DNA of 64,000 bases from Yinghuangia elevatio. Its GTDB lineage: Bacteria; Actinomycetota; Actinomycetes; Streptomycetales; Streptomycetaceae. The position numbers and the translations under genes were made by a program. Every line of letters starts with the position of its first letter. The first letter of the stretch is position 1. The notes under the pieces were generated by a model that did not search any database, had not been told where the DNA came from, and saw only the letters and a list, made by a program, of their open reading frames with translations. Below, piece after piece: positions 36,525-44,755 of this stretch. Location: assembly GCF_040649515.1 (NCBI RefSeq), contig NZ_JBEZFP010000030.1, positions 1 to 64,000 of the forward strand, read 5' to 3'.

Positions 36525-36561
36525 GGGTAGGCGCATGGTGGGACGTACGACACGCCTACCC
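36525..36561. promoter_or_regulatory. Perfect 9-bp inverted repeat in the whiB-like promoter
   Basis: GGGTAGGCG at 36525-36533 and CGCCTACCC at 36553-36561 are exact reverse complements separated by 19 bases. The second arm ends just before the GAGGAG ribosome site. It could be a two-half-site operator or an RNA stem that controls translation. Confidence 0.55.
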
Positions 36562-36577
36562 TGCGAGGAGATCAAAC

Positions 36578-36916
36578 GTGCCCGAACCGAGCGATCTGAC
36601 CTCCAGCCTCCAGGACGTCGCCGCACCTGCCGAGCGCTCGTCCACCTGGATCCCTCCGGCGACCGGTGCCTGCCGGTCCGAGCTCCAACTGTTCGTCGAC
36701 ATACCCGAAGAACCCGCCGTCGCACGGATCGCGCGGGAAGAGGACGCCAAGCGCATATGCGCGCGTTGTGCGGTCCTCATTGAGTGCCGTGCCGAGGCAC
36801 TCGCCGCGAGTGACGCCGAACCCGCAGGAGTGCGCGGCGGGTTGACCCTGGAAGAACGCCAGGCCATCGCGCGCCGCCGACGCCGCAGAGGCGGCCGGCG
36901 AGCCACCGGCCGCTGA
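36578..36916 (+). CDS. WhiB-family iron-sulfur regulator
   Basis: 112 residues. The four cluster cysteines are Cys32, Cys61, Cys64 and Cys70 (GACRSE, then CARCAVLIEC), giving the CxxC...C pattern of Wbl proteins. GVRGG follows at about residue 84, then a basic tail RRRRRRGGRR for DNA contact. GTG start with GAGGAG. Wbl proteins bind a redox-sensitive 4Fe-4S cluster and usually partner with sigma region 4. From its place near glpX and the fumarases it may be WblI, but I name that only from remembered synteny. Confidence 0.94.
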   Translation: MPEPSDLTSSLQDVAAPAERSSTWIPPATGACRSELQLFVDIPEEPAVARIAREEDAKRICARCAVLIECRAEALAASDAEPAGVRGGLTLEERQAIARRRRRRGGRRATGR

Positions 36917-36928
36917 CCACCCGCCGCG

Positions 36929-38968
36929 TCAAGGTCCGCGTCGCGCGGTCTCCCGCTTCGCCGCCTCGCCCACCAGATGGTCGTGCGGAGTGTCCGTCGT
37001 CAGCCGAGCCAGCCGCTGCAACAGCTCGGTCAACTCCGCGTTCTGCTCGGGGGAAAGGTCCGCGATCACATCACCGAGCAATTCGCGGCGCGCATCCACG
37101 AGCCGCTCGACCACCGCGCCGCCGTCGGGGGTGAGTTCGAGGCGTCCTTGTACGTCGGTACGCGCCTGCCCCGCGGCGATCAGCTCCGCGGCGTACTTGC
37201 GCACCGAGTCGAGCGGCTCGTGGATCTTCCTGGCCAACTCCGTGTCGAGCACCGGCCCGAAGCGGTCGAGCTGCACGAGGCCGAACGCGCACGGCACCGA
37301 GACGTCCACGCCGGCCCGGTCGATCATGCGCTCGTACCGCGTCCAGCCGTTCTCGCGGTGCACCAGCTGCGTCATCGCGCGCTCGACCTCCTCGACCGAC
37401 GTCCGCGCGGTCGGCCGGTAGGGGTCGAGCGCGTCGGTCCCCTCGGTGGTCCTGCGCAGCGGGATCTCCTTGAGCATCAGGCTCAGCAGGAACGCCAGGA
37501 TCACCACGACGGAGGCGATCAAGAACACGTCCTGAAGCGCGTTCGCGTACGCGTGCACGAACCCCTGGTGCGTCGCGGGCGGGAGCGCCTTGAGGGCGTC
37601 CGGGCTCGATCCGACCGTCTCGGGATCGACACCCGGCGGCAACTGCAACCCGGTCGCGTCGGCCAGGTTGTCGGTGAGCCGCGAGTTGAAGACCGACCCG
37701 AAGATCGCCACCCCGAAGGACCCGCCGATGGACCGGAAGAACGTCGCCCCCGACGTCGCCACCCCGAGGTCCTTGTAGTCCACCGAGTTCTGCACCGCGA
37801 GCACGATCACCTGCATGACCAGGCCGAGTCCCAGGCCGAACACCAGCATGTAGAGGCTCGACGCGGCTGTCGTGGTGTACTCGTCCATGCGCGACAGCAG
37901 GAACATGCCCACCGCCATCACCGCGGTCCCCACGATGGGGAAGATCTTGTAGTGCCCCCAGCGGGTGATCAGCTGCCCGCTGCCGATCGAGGTGACCAGC
38001 AGGCCAAGCATCATGGGCAGCAGCCGCAGACCCGACTCGGTGGCCGACGTACCGTTGACCACCTGCATGAACAGCGGCAGGAAGCTCAGCGCGCCCATCA
38101 TGGCGAAGCCGACCACGAAGCCGATCGCCGACGTCGTGCTGAAGATCGGCTGCCGGAACAGGTGCAGCGGCAACACCGGTTCGGCGGCCTTGCGTTCCAC
38201 CATGATGAACGCGCCCAGCAGCACCACGGCCGCCGCACCGAGCCCGAAGATCTCCGCCGACACCCACGGGTACATCGAGCCGCCGAAGGTGCTGAGCAGC
38301 ACGAGGCAGGTCGTCGCGCCGGCGAGCAGCACGATGCCCCAGTAGTCGATCGTGGGCCGCTTGCGCACCTCGTGCGTGTGCAGCGCGAACGCGACGACCA
38401 CCAGCGCGATCGCGCCGATGGGCAGGTTGATGTAGAAGACCCAGCGCCACGACAGGTTGTCCACGAAGAACCCGCCGAGCAGCGGCCCGGCCACACTCGT
38501 CACGCCGAACACCGCGCCGAACAACCCGGTGTACCGCCCGCGTTCGCGCGGCGGCACGACGTCGCCGATGATCGCCTGCGACAGCACCATGAGCCCGCCG
38601 CCGCCGAGGCCCTGGATGCCGCGGAACGCGATCAGCTCGGGCATGTTCTGCGCGATGCCGCACAGCGCCGACCCGATCAGGAAGATCACGATCGACGCCT
38701 GGAACAACCGCTTGCGCCCGACCAGGTCGCCGAGCTTGCCCCACAACGGCGTACTCACCGTCGAGGCGAGCAGATAGGCGGTCACCACCCATGACAGATG
38801 GTCGAGCCCGCCCAGGTCCCCGACGATCGTGGGCAGCGCCGTCGACACGATCGTCTGGTCCAGCGCGGCCACCAACATGCCGAGCATCAGCCCGGTGAAG
38901 ATCAGCCAGAGCTTCTGCTCCTGCGGCGCGGACGCGGGAGCGTCAGCGGTCTTCACGGGCGCGCTCAT
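36929..38968 (-). CDS. MFS drug exporter (EmrB/QacA type, 14 TM) with cytosolic winged-helix-like tail
   Basis: 679 residues. About 14 TM helices at 20-520, with the MFS motif GKLGDLVGRKR in loop 2-3 and the antiporter motif C segment GVTSVAGPLLGGFFVD. The last 150 residues are soluble (RENGWTRYERMIDRAGVDV, LARKIHEPLDSVRKYAAEL, RLELTPDGGAVVERLV) and look like a MarR-type winged helix followed by a coiled segment. Some actinobacterial drug exporters have such tails. GAGGAG lies six bases before the ATG. It is convergent with the whiB-like gene. Substrate unknown. Confidence 0.92.
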   Translation of the reverse strand: MSAPVKTADAPASAPQEQKLWLIFTGLMLGMLVAALDQTIVSTALPTIVGDLGGLDHLSWVVTAYLLASTVSTPLWGKLGDLVGRKRLFQASIVIFLIGSALCGIAQNMPELIAFRGIQGLGGGGLMVLSQAIIGDVVPPRERGRYTGLFGAVFGVTSVAGPLLGGFFVDNLSWRWVFYINLPIGAIALVVVAFALHTHEVRKRPTIDYWGIVLLAGATTCLVLLSTFGGSMYPWVSAEIFGLGAAAVVLLGAFIMVERKAAEPVLPLHLFRQPIFSTTSAIGFVVGFAMMGALSFLPLFMQVVNGTSATESGLRLLPMMLGLLVTSIGSGQLITRWGHYKIFPIVGTAVMAVGMFLLSRMDEYTTTAASSLYMLVFGLGLGLVMQVIVLAVQNSVDYKDLGVATSGATFFRSIGGSFGVAIFGSVFNSRLTDNLADATGLQLPPGVDPETVGSSPDALKALPPATHQGFVHAYANALQDVFLIASVVVILAFLLSLMLKEIPLRRTTEGTDALDPYRPTARTSVEEVERAMTQLVHRENGWTRYERMIDRAGVDVSVPCAFGLVQLDRFGPVLDTELARKIHEPLDSVRKYAAELIAAGQARTDVQGRLELTPDGGAVVERLVDARRELLGDVIADLSPEQNAELTELLQRLARLTTDTPHDHLVGEAAKRETARRGP

Positions 38969-38982
38969 CCGCGGCTCCTCGG

Positions 38983-39038
38983 GTGATCGACTCGGGTGAT
39001 CGACTGGTGATCGACTGGTGATCGACTGGGTGATCGAC
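38983..39038. repeat. Five direct GTGATCGAC(T) repeats upstream of the exporter
   Basis: GTGATCGACT starts at 38983, 38996, 39007 and 39018, with a fifth GTGATCGAC at 39030; the spacings are 13, 11, 11 and 12 bases. The array lies 15-70 bases upstream of the exporter start, where the promoter should be. An 11-base period places the copies on one DNA face. Confidence 0.85.
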
Positions 39039-39133
39039 GACGCTGCCGCAGGCCTATACCCCGAAAAGCCAGAAAAACCGATGAGCATCCCCAAATCGCC
39101 GCACCCGAACGGCCCCGAACCCACTCGACGGGC

Positions 39134-39176
39134 AAAAAGGTCGGTCCGCCCCCGACTCCGCGGGGACGGACCGACC
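39134..39176 (-). terminator. Intrinsic terminator downstream of glpX
   Basis: Arms 39139-39148 and 39167-39176 (10 bp) enclose a further CCCC/GGGG pairing. On the minus strand the stem is followed directly by TTTTT. It lies about 90 bases after the glpX stop and is one of the few hairpins in the window with a T-tract. Confidence 0.85.
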
Positions 39177-39190
39177 CATGTGATTACCGG

Positions 39191-39242
39191 CTACCTGCCG
39201 ACCGCCTACCTGCCGACTGCCTACCGGCTACCTGTCGACTGC
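39191..39242. repeat. Three 15-bp repeats after glpX
   Basis: CTACCTGCCGACCGC, CTACCTGCCGACTGC and CTACCTGTCGACTGC start at 39191, 39206 and 39228. They lie between the glpX stop and its terminator. Confidence 0.75.
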
Positions 39243-39265
39243 GTGCCGACCAACTGCCCGCCGAC

Positions 39266-40297
39266 CTACCGCGCCCGGTCGAAGTCGATCGCGCTGTAGG
39301 CGCGCAGCTTCGCCAGCCGGTGCTGGCTGTCGATGTTCCGGATCGTGCCGCTCTTCGAGCGCATCACCAGCGACGAGGTCAGCGCCGTGCTCGACCGGTA
39401 CCGCACGCCGCGCAGCAGCTCGCCGTCCGTGATGCCGGTGGCCACGAAGAAGACGTTGTCGCCCGACACCAGGTCGTCCGTCAGCAGCACACGGTCCAGG
39501 TCGTGTCCCGCGTCGAGCGCCTTCTGGCGCTCCGCCTCGTCCTTCGGCCACAGGCGTCCCTGGATCACACCGCCCATGCACTTTATGGCGGCCGCGGCGA
39601 TGATGCCCTCGGGCGTCCCGCCGATGCCCAGCAGCAGGTCGACGCCCGTGCCGTCCTTCGCCGCCATGATGGCGCCGGCGACGTCGCCGTCGGTGATGAA
39701 CTTGATGCGCGCGCCGGCCTCGCGGATCTCCTTGACGATCGACTCGTGGCGCGGCCGGTCGAGGATGCAGACCGTGACGTCCTCGGGCGCCGAGTTCTTC
39801 GCCTTCGCCACGCGGCGGATGTTCTCGCCGACCGGTGCCGTGAGGTCGACGACGTCCGCCGCCTCCGGGCCGGTGACGAGCTTCTCCATGTAGAACACGG
39901 CCGAGGGGTCGTACATCGAGCCGCGCTCCGCGACCGCCATGACGGCGACCGCGTTGTTCATGCCCTTGGCGGTGAGGGTCGTGCCGTCGACCGGGTCGAC
40001 GGCGACATCGCACTCGGGGCCCGAGCCGTCGCCGACCCGCTCCCCGTTGAAGAGCATCGGCGCGTCGTCCTTCTCGCCTTCGCCGATCACCACGACGCCG
40101 TTCATCGACACCGTGCCGATGAGCGTGCGCATGGCCTTGACCGCGGCACCGTCGGCGCCGTTCTTGTCACCTCGTCCCACCCAGCGCCCGGCGGCCATCG
40201 CGGCGGCCTCGGTGACACGGACGAGTTCGAGTGCGAGGTTCCGGTCGGGAGCCTCCGGGTCGACCACGAGCTGCGGCGGTACGGACTGGTCCGTCAT
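39266..40297 (-). CDS. glpX: Class II fructose-1,6-bisphosphatase GlpX
   Basis: 343 residues, a metal-dependent phosphatase that releases phosphate from fructose-1,6-bisphosphate in gluconeogenesis. Motifs: WVGRGDKNGADGAAVKAMR, VIGEGEKDDAPML (metal-binding Glu/Asp), AVDPVDGTTL and LLGIGGTPEGIIAAAAIKC. The length matches actinobacterial GlpX. The ATG at 40297 begins at the conserved start; an AGGAAAGG site lies about ten bases upstream. Confidence 0.97.
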   Translation of the reverse strand: MTDQSVPPQLVVDPEAPDRNLALELVRVTEAAAMAAGRWVGRGDKNGADGAAVKAMRTLIGTVSMNGVVVIGEGEKDDAPMLFNGERVGDGSGPECDVAVDPVDGTTLTAKGMNNAVAVMAVAERGSMYDPSAVFYMEKLVTGPEAADVVDLTAPVGENIRRVAKAKNSAPEDVTVCILDRPRHESIVKEIREAGARIKFITDGDVAGAIMAAKDGTGVDLLLGIGGTPEGIIAAAAIKCMGGVIQGRLWPKDEAERQKALDAGHDLDRVLLTDDLVSGDNVFFVATGITDGELLRGVRYRSSTALTSSLVMRSKSGTIRNIDSQHRLAKLRAYSAIDFDRAR

Positions 40298-40530
40298 ATT
40301 GGCGGGCCTTTCCTGTCGGGGAATCTCGCTCCGAGACCACGAGGGGTGCCCTGATCCCCGGTGGCCGTGCTCGTCCTCCTGGATGCGGGCTGCAACTGCA
40401 ACAAGGAAGACGCGGCCCCGGGCCCGGACGGATTCCAACGGGATTGCCCCGATGTTATCGGCCCGACCGTGTATCGGTGCAGGTAGGCCGTGGATACCGT
40501 CCCGGTCCCGCGGTCCCGGCACCGCAATCC

Positions 40531-40550
40531 GACCCTCGCCGGCGAGGGTC
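40531..40550. terminator. Palindromic hairpin after modC
   Basis: GACCCTCG-CCGG-CGAGGGTC is a perfect palindrome starting 9 bases beyond the modC stop on the minus strand. It probably ends the mod operon before glpX. Confidence 0.65.
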
Positions 40551-40558
40551 CTCGCGCA

Positions 40559-41647
40559 TCAGAGCCCCGTCATCACGACGCCGGTGGCCTTCACCCCGAC
40601 CCACACCGACAGGCCCTCGCCGACCCCCAGCTCCGCGGCGGCCCGCGCGGTCACCTCCGCCACCACGTCCGGGCCGTTCGTGCCGCGCACCGTCACCCGC
40701 AACCGCGTCCCGGTGCCCGTCACTTCCGAGACGACCCCGTGCCACCGATTGCGTGCGCTGCCGCCCGGCGGGTCGCGGTACAGCGTCACGTGGTCGGGAT
40801 GCACGGTCACCAGGACCGGGCCGGTCGGCACCGGGTCGGCGCCGACCAGCGTGTGACCGCCGGGGAGGAGCACCCCCTCCGGACGGCCGTCCCCCTCGTA
40901 CGCGTTCAGCCCCAGCATCCGGGCGACCCACGCGGACCTCGGCGCGCGCGTCACCTCCACCGCCGCCGCGTCCTGGACCACCGAACCTGCCTCCACGACG
41001 AGCATGCGGTCGGCGAGGCTCAGCGCGTCGACGGGGTCGTGCGTCACGATCAGGCACGCGCCGTCGTACGGCCCCAAGTGCCCTCGCAGTGTGTGGCGCA
41101 CCGACGCCCTCGTCTCCACGTCCAACGCGGCCAGCGGCTCGTCCAGCAGCAACAGGCGCGGCTCGGGGGCGAGCGCCCGGGCGAGTGCGACGCGTTGCTG
41201 CTGCCCGCCGGACATCTGCCCCGGCCGCCGGGCCGCGAGATCACCGAGGCCCAACCGCTCGAGCCAGTCGTGCGCGGTGTCCCGCATCTGATGGCGGCTC
41301 AGGCCGCGCCCGCGCAGACCGTACGCCACGTTCCGCGCCGCGCTGAGATGCGGGAACAGCGCGCCGTCCTGCGGCACATAGCCGATCCGCCGCCGGTGCG
41401 GCGGGAGTCCGCCCACGTCCGCGCCGTCGATCGCGACCGCGGCACGCGCCGGGCCGGGCAGGCCGGCCAGCGCCCGCAGCAGGGTGGACTTCCCCGCGCC
41501 GTTCGGCCCGACGACCGCCACGACCTCGCCTGCCGCGACGGTGAGTTCAGCGGCGATCAGCCCGTCCGTACGCGCCGTCAGCGCGGCCGTCGCCACGGAC
41601 TCGGTCACGTCGGGCGTCCCGCCCTTCCGAGGCGTACCCGCACTCAC
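40559..41647 (-). CDS. modC: Molybdate ABC transporter ATP-binding protein
   Basis: 362 residues with Walker A GPNGAGKST, signature MSGGQQQRVA, Walker B LLLLDEP and H-loop VTHDPVDA. The C-terminal region (HVTLYRDPPGGSARNRWHGVV, GVGEGLSVWVGVKATGV) is a TOBE/MOP-like domain, which fits molybdate. The GTG at 41647 overlaps the modB stop by 4 bases. It is the last gene of the operon. Confidence 0.94.
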   Translation of the reverse strand: MSAGTPRKGGTPDVTESVATAALTARTDGLIAAELTVAAGEVVAVVGPNGAGKSTLLRALAGLPGPARAAVAIDGADVGGLPPHRRRIGYVPQDGALFPHLSAARNVAYGLRGRGLSRHQMRDTAHDWLERLGLGDLAARRPGQMSGGQQQRVALARALAPEPRLLLLDEPLAALDVETRASVRHTLRGHLGPYDGACLIVTHDPVDALSLADRMLVVEAGSVVQDAAAVEVTRAPRSAWVARMLGLNAYEGDGRPEGVLLPGGHTLVGADPVPTGPVLVTVHPDHVTLYRDPPGGSARNRWHGVVSEVTGTGTRLRVTVRGTNGPDVVAEVTARAAAELGVGEGLSVWVGVKATGVVMTGL

Positions 41648-42648
41648 GCCCGCCCCCCGTTCCGTCCGCGAGACGGCGACAACCACCGGCCGCGCAGCGC
41701 GACGAGGACGACGACCGACACCACGAGCAGGAGCAGGCTGACCGCGACCGCGGTGTCCGGGTCGTCCTGGAGCATCAGGTAGACCGCCAGCGGGAGCGTC
41801 TGGGTCTCGCCGGGCAGATTGCCCGCGAAGGTGATCGTCGCGCCGAACTCCCCGAGAGCGCGCGCCCAGGCGAGGGCCGCGCCGGCGGCGAGCCCCGGGG
41901 CGATCAACGGCAGGGTCACCGTCGCGAACACGCGCAGCGGGCCCGCCCCCAACGTCGCGGCCGTCTCCTCGTACCGCCGGTCGAGCCCGGCGATCGCCCC
42001 CTCGACCGACAGCACCAGGAAAGGCAGCGCGACGAACGCGCCCGCGAGCATCGCCCCGGTCATCGAGAAGGTGAGCTGTACGCCCATCGACTCCAGCCAC
42101 GGACCGAGCAGTCCCCGGCGCCCGAAGGCGAGCAGCAGCGCGACGCCGCCCACGACCGGCGGCAGTACGAGCGGCAGGAGCACCAGCGCCCGCAGCAGCG
42201 ACTTGCCCGGGAAGTCGACGCGCGCGAACAGCCAGGCGAGCGGTACGCCGAGCACCAGGCTGATCCCCAGCGCGCCGAACGAGCACTGCAACGAGAGGCG
42301 CAGCGCCGTGCGTACCGCGGGATCACCGAGCCGTTCCGGCACCGACTGCCACGGCGCGCGCCAGAGCAGGCCGACCAACGGAAGCACCACGAAAGCGAGT
42401 CCGGCGGTCGCCGGGACCCACAACAGCAGAGGTACTCGAGTCCGCGGCGTCCGCGGCACCGGCCCGGAACCCGAACCGTCTCGCGAACCGCGCCCGTCCC
42501 GCGGTTTCGGCCCGTCCCGCACTACCGGCCCGGCTCCGACCTTCGCCGCCTCACCCGGCCGCCCGGACCCCGCAGGCCCGGCAAGCGGGTCCGCGTCGGA
42601 CCCGCTTGCCGAACCCTGCCCGGCGGTGCCCCGTCGTCTGCGGATCAC
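41644..42648 (-). CDS. modB: Molybdate ABC transporter permease
   Basis: 334 residues. After a polar, Arg/Gly/Pro-rich head of about 70 residues there are about six TM helices and the EAA-type coupling loop ETAATLGAGPLRVFATVTLPLIAPG, followed by GALAWARALGEFGATITFAGN, which is characteristic of ModB. The GTG at 42648 overlaps the modA stop; longer starts run into modA. The hydrophilic head is longer than in typical ModB. Confidence 0.94.
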   Translation of the reverse strand: MIRRRRGTAGQGSASGSDADPLAGPAGSGRPGEAAKVGAGPVVRDGPKPRDGRGSRDGSGSGPVPRTPRTRVPLLLWVPATAGLAFVVLPLVGLLWRAPWQSVPERLGDPAVRTALRLSLQCSFGALGISLVLGVPLAWLFARVDFPGKSLLRALVLLPLVLPPVVGGVALLLAFGRRGLLGPWLESMGVQLTFSMTGAMLAGAFVALPFLVLSVEGAIAGLDRRYEETAATLGAGPLRVFATVTLPLIAPGLAAGAALAWARALGEFGATITFAGNLPGETQTLPLAVYLMLQDDPDTAVAVSLLLLVVSVVVLVALRGRWLSPSRGRNGGRA

Positions 42649-43490
42649 GGGGCCGCGAAACCGTACTTCTTCAGGATCTCCTGGGCCTCCGGCGTCAGGA
42701 GCCACTGCGTGAACGCCGCGGCCGGGCCCTGCTGCCTGCTGTCCTTGATCACAGCGACAGGGTAGGCCGCGACCACGTTGGACTCGTCCGGGATGTCGAC
42801 CGACGCGACCGCGTCGCCCGCGGACTTCACGTCCGTCGTGTAGACGATGCCGGCGTCGGCCTCGCCCATCCGCACCCGGGTCAGCACCGCCTTGACGTCC
42901 GTCTCCTCGGACTTCGGCTTGACCGTGACACCCGCCTTGCCCAGCGACTCGCGCGCATAGCGGCCGACCGGCACGGTCGGGCCCGCCAGGACGACCGTCA
43001 GGTCGGTCCGCGCGAGGTCGGCGAGCGTCTTGATGTTCTTCGGGTTGCCCGGCGCGACCACGATCGTCAGCTTGTTCTTCGCGAACAGCGTCGGGCTGTT
43101 CACCTCGCCGGCGAGCCCGTCCATCGTCTTCGTGTCCGCGGTCGCGACGACGTCCGCCGGCGCGCCCTGCTTCACCTGGGCCGCGAGCTCCTGCGATCCC
43201 GCGAACGAGAACCTGACGTCCTGGTCCTTGTTTTTCTTGGTGTACGCCTCTTTCGCCTCGTTGAACGCACCGGTCAAGGACGCGGCCGCGAGCACCGTGA
43301 TGCTCGACGGCGGCTTCGCGGAACCGGGGCTGCCGGGCCCCTGCGGCCCGCCGGACGTACCGCCGCCCCCGTTGCCCTGGCCGGCCTTGTCGTCCTGATC
43401 GTCCTTGTCGTCGCTGCCGCAGCCCGCCAGCAGCAGCACGGTCGTGGCCGCGACGGCTATCGGTGCGGATGCGCGGCGAAGGGTTCTCAC
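42645..43490 (-). CDS. modA: Molybdate-binding lipoprotein
   Basis: 281 residues with a lipobox (LLLAGCGSD), a Gly/Asp linker and the ModA fold: SSITVLAAASLTGAFNEAKEAY, SFAGSQELAAQVKQGAPADVVATAD and DAGIVYTTDVKSAG. The Ser and Tyr contacts for the oxyanion are in the expected places. The GTG at 43490 overlaps the stop of the regulator upstream. Confidence 0.96.
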   Translation of the reverse strand: MRTLRRASAPIAVAATTVLLLAGCGSDDKDDQDDKAGQGNGGGGTSGGPQGPGSPGSAKPPSSITVLAAASLTGAFNEAKEAYTKKNKDQDVRFSFAGSQELAAQVKQGAPADVVATADTKTMDGLAGEVNSPTLFAKNKLTIVVAPGNPKNIKTLADLARTDLTVVLAGPTVPVGRYARESLGKAGVTVKPKSEETDVKAVLTRVRMGEADAGIVYTTDVKSAGDAVASVDIPDESNVVAAYPVAVIKDSRQQGPAAAFTQWLLTPEAQEILKKYGFAAP

Positions 43491-43891
43491 GTCGTCAACT
43501 CCACGGTCACGTTGGTCGATTTGACCGAGGCGACCGCCTCCACGCCGGGCGCGAGGCCCAGCTCTTCGACGGCTTCCCTGGTCAGCAGGGAGACCACCCG
43601 GTGCGGTCCCGCCTGGATCTCCACCTGCGCCGCGACGTCGCCGAGGATGACCTTGGTGACGATGCCGGGAAAGGAATTGCGGGCCGAAGAGGCACGCGGA
43701 TGCTCGTTGGCACCCGGGGACGACTCCTCGGCGAGGGCGACCGCGAACGCGGCGAGCGCCGCGCCTTCGACGACCCGGTGGCCGTGCTCGTCGCGGGACG
43801 TCGACAGACGTCCCGAGTCGGCCCAGCGGCGGGCGGTGTCCGGGCTCACGCCGAGAAGCTGCGCGACCCGGCCCATGCGGTAGGTGGGCAT
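43487..43891 (-). CDS. Molybdate-responsive HTH-MopI regulator
   Basis: 134 residues. The N-terminal helix-turn-helix of MerR/excisionase type (YRMGRVAQLLGVSPDTARRWADSGRL) is followed by a short linker and one MOP/TOBE molybdate-binding domain (GIVTKVILGDVAAQVEIQAG, SVKSTNVTVELTT). It would sense molybdate and regulate modABC, which it precedes and overlaps by 4 bases. The TAGTGT hexamer 7 bases before the ATG suggests a leaderless mRNA. Confidence 0.92.
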   Translation of the reverse strand: MPTYRMGRVAQLLGVSPDTARRWADSGRLSTSRDEHGHRVVEGAALAAFAVALAEESSPGANEHPRASSARNSFPGIVTKVILGDVAAQVEIQAGPHRVVSLLTREAVEELGLAPGVEAVASVKSTNVTVELTT

Positions 43892-43898
43892 GAGCGGG

Positions 43899-43960
43899 AC
43901 ACTACTCCATTCATGATTTGCATATGCAAGGCTTTGGATCTCACGACCTTGCATATGCGA
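43899..43960 (-). promoter_or_regulatory. mod operon promoter with a pair of TTGCATATGC palindromes
   Basis: On the minus strand a possible -10 TAGTGT (43904-43899) lies just before the start codon and a possible -35 TTGCAT overlaps the 12-bp palindrome TTGCATATGCAA at 43918-43929. A second near-identical site, TTGCATATGCGA, lies at 43949-43960, 31 bp away centre to centre, which is three helical turns. This is the natural candidate operator for the adjacent HTH-MopI protein. Confidence 0.65.
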
Positions 43961-44012
43961 TAGGCGAGGGGTCGGTGCCGGAGCACCGGGCGTTATGGGG
44001 GACCATGGTGCC

Positions 44013-44564
44013 GTGGCAAAGAAGCGCGGGCTCGAGACCGTCCGGGACATGGTGTTCTCCCTTGGAGTCGTCGGCATCGTCGTGGTCGCCCTGTTGATTT
44101 TCGGACGGCACAGCGAGCGGGACCCGGTCCGGCCGATCGACTATTCGCTGAAGTTCCAGCAGGCCAGCCAGGTGGCCCCGTACCCGCTGCTCGCCCCGCA
44201 GGGGCTGCCCGACCAGTGGCGCGCGACGTCCGCCGACTACGACAGCCGCAACCCCACCCGCGTCACCTGGCACATCGGGTTCATCAACCCGAACGAGCAG
44301 TACGCCGCGGTAGAGCAGGTCAACGGCCCGTCGGGTCCGTTCGTCCAGGACAAGGGCAAGAAGGGCAAGCCGGTCGGCGTCCACGACGTCGCGGGCGTGC
44401 CGTGGAAGTCGTACGACGGCCCCAAGTACCGCTCCCTCGTCCACGAGCAGGGCGGCGTGACCACGATGGTCACCGGGACCGCGACCTTCGAGGACCTCGC
44501 GCAGCTCGCCGCCGCGCTGCGTCCGGCCACCGCGGGCGGGGCGCAGGCAGCCGTCGCGTCCTGA
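44013..44564 (+). CDS. DUF4245 membrane-anchored protein
   Basis: 183 residues. A basic start (VAKKRGLETVRDM) is followed by one TM helix (VFSLGVVGIVVVALLIFG) and an extracytoplasmic domain with PIDYSLKFQQASQVAPYPLLAPQGLPDQWRATSADY (in parts) and TWHIGFINPNEQYAAVEQ, characteristic of DUF4245. Function unknown; in streptomycetes it is usually found near glpX and xseAB, as here. The GTG at 44013 matches family starts better than the ATG at 43995. Confidence 0.9.
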   Translation: MAKKRGLETVRDMVFSLGVVGIVVVALLIFGRHSERDPVRPIDYSLKFQQASQVAPYPLLAPQGLPDQWRATSADYDSRNPTRVTWHIGFINPNEQYAAVEQVNGPSGPFVQDKGKKGKPVGVHDVAGVPWKSYDGPKYRSLVHEQGGVTTMVTGTATFEDLAQLAAALRPATAGGAQAAVAS

Positions 44565-44755
44565 GGCACGGCTCCGCTCCGACTCGGCCCGCGCGTTCCG
44601 CTCGTGCTGCCCGTCTCGCTCAGCGTCCCCGCACAGCCCTTTCACGCCGCTCTCCGGCGCGGTGCGCTGACGGGCAGTCAGGGTTGGGTGGTCCGGCATC
44701 GAGAGTTCATCACGGTGTCGCCCGAATGTCTTGATCGCGATGTCAGCCTTCGCCG

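Noticed and set aside
38983..39038. CRISPR-like array
   Set aside because: Repeats are only 9-10 bp with 1-3-bp spacers and there are no cas genes.
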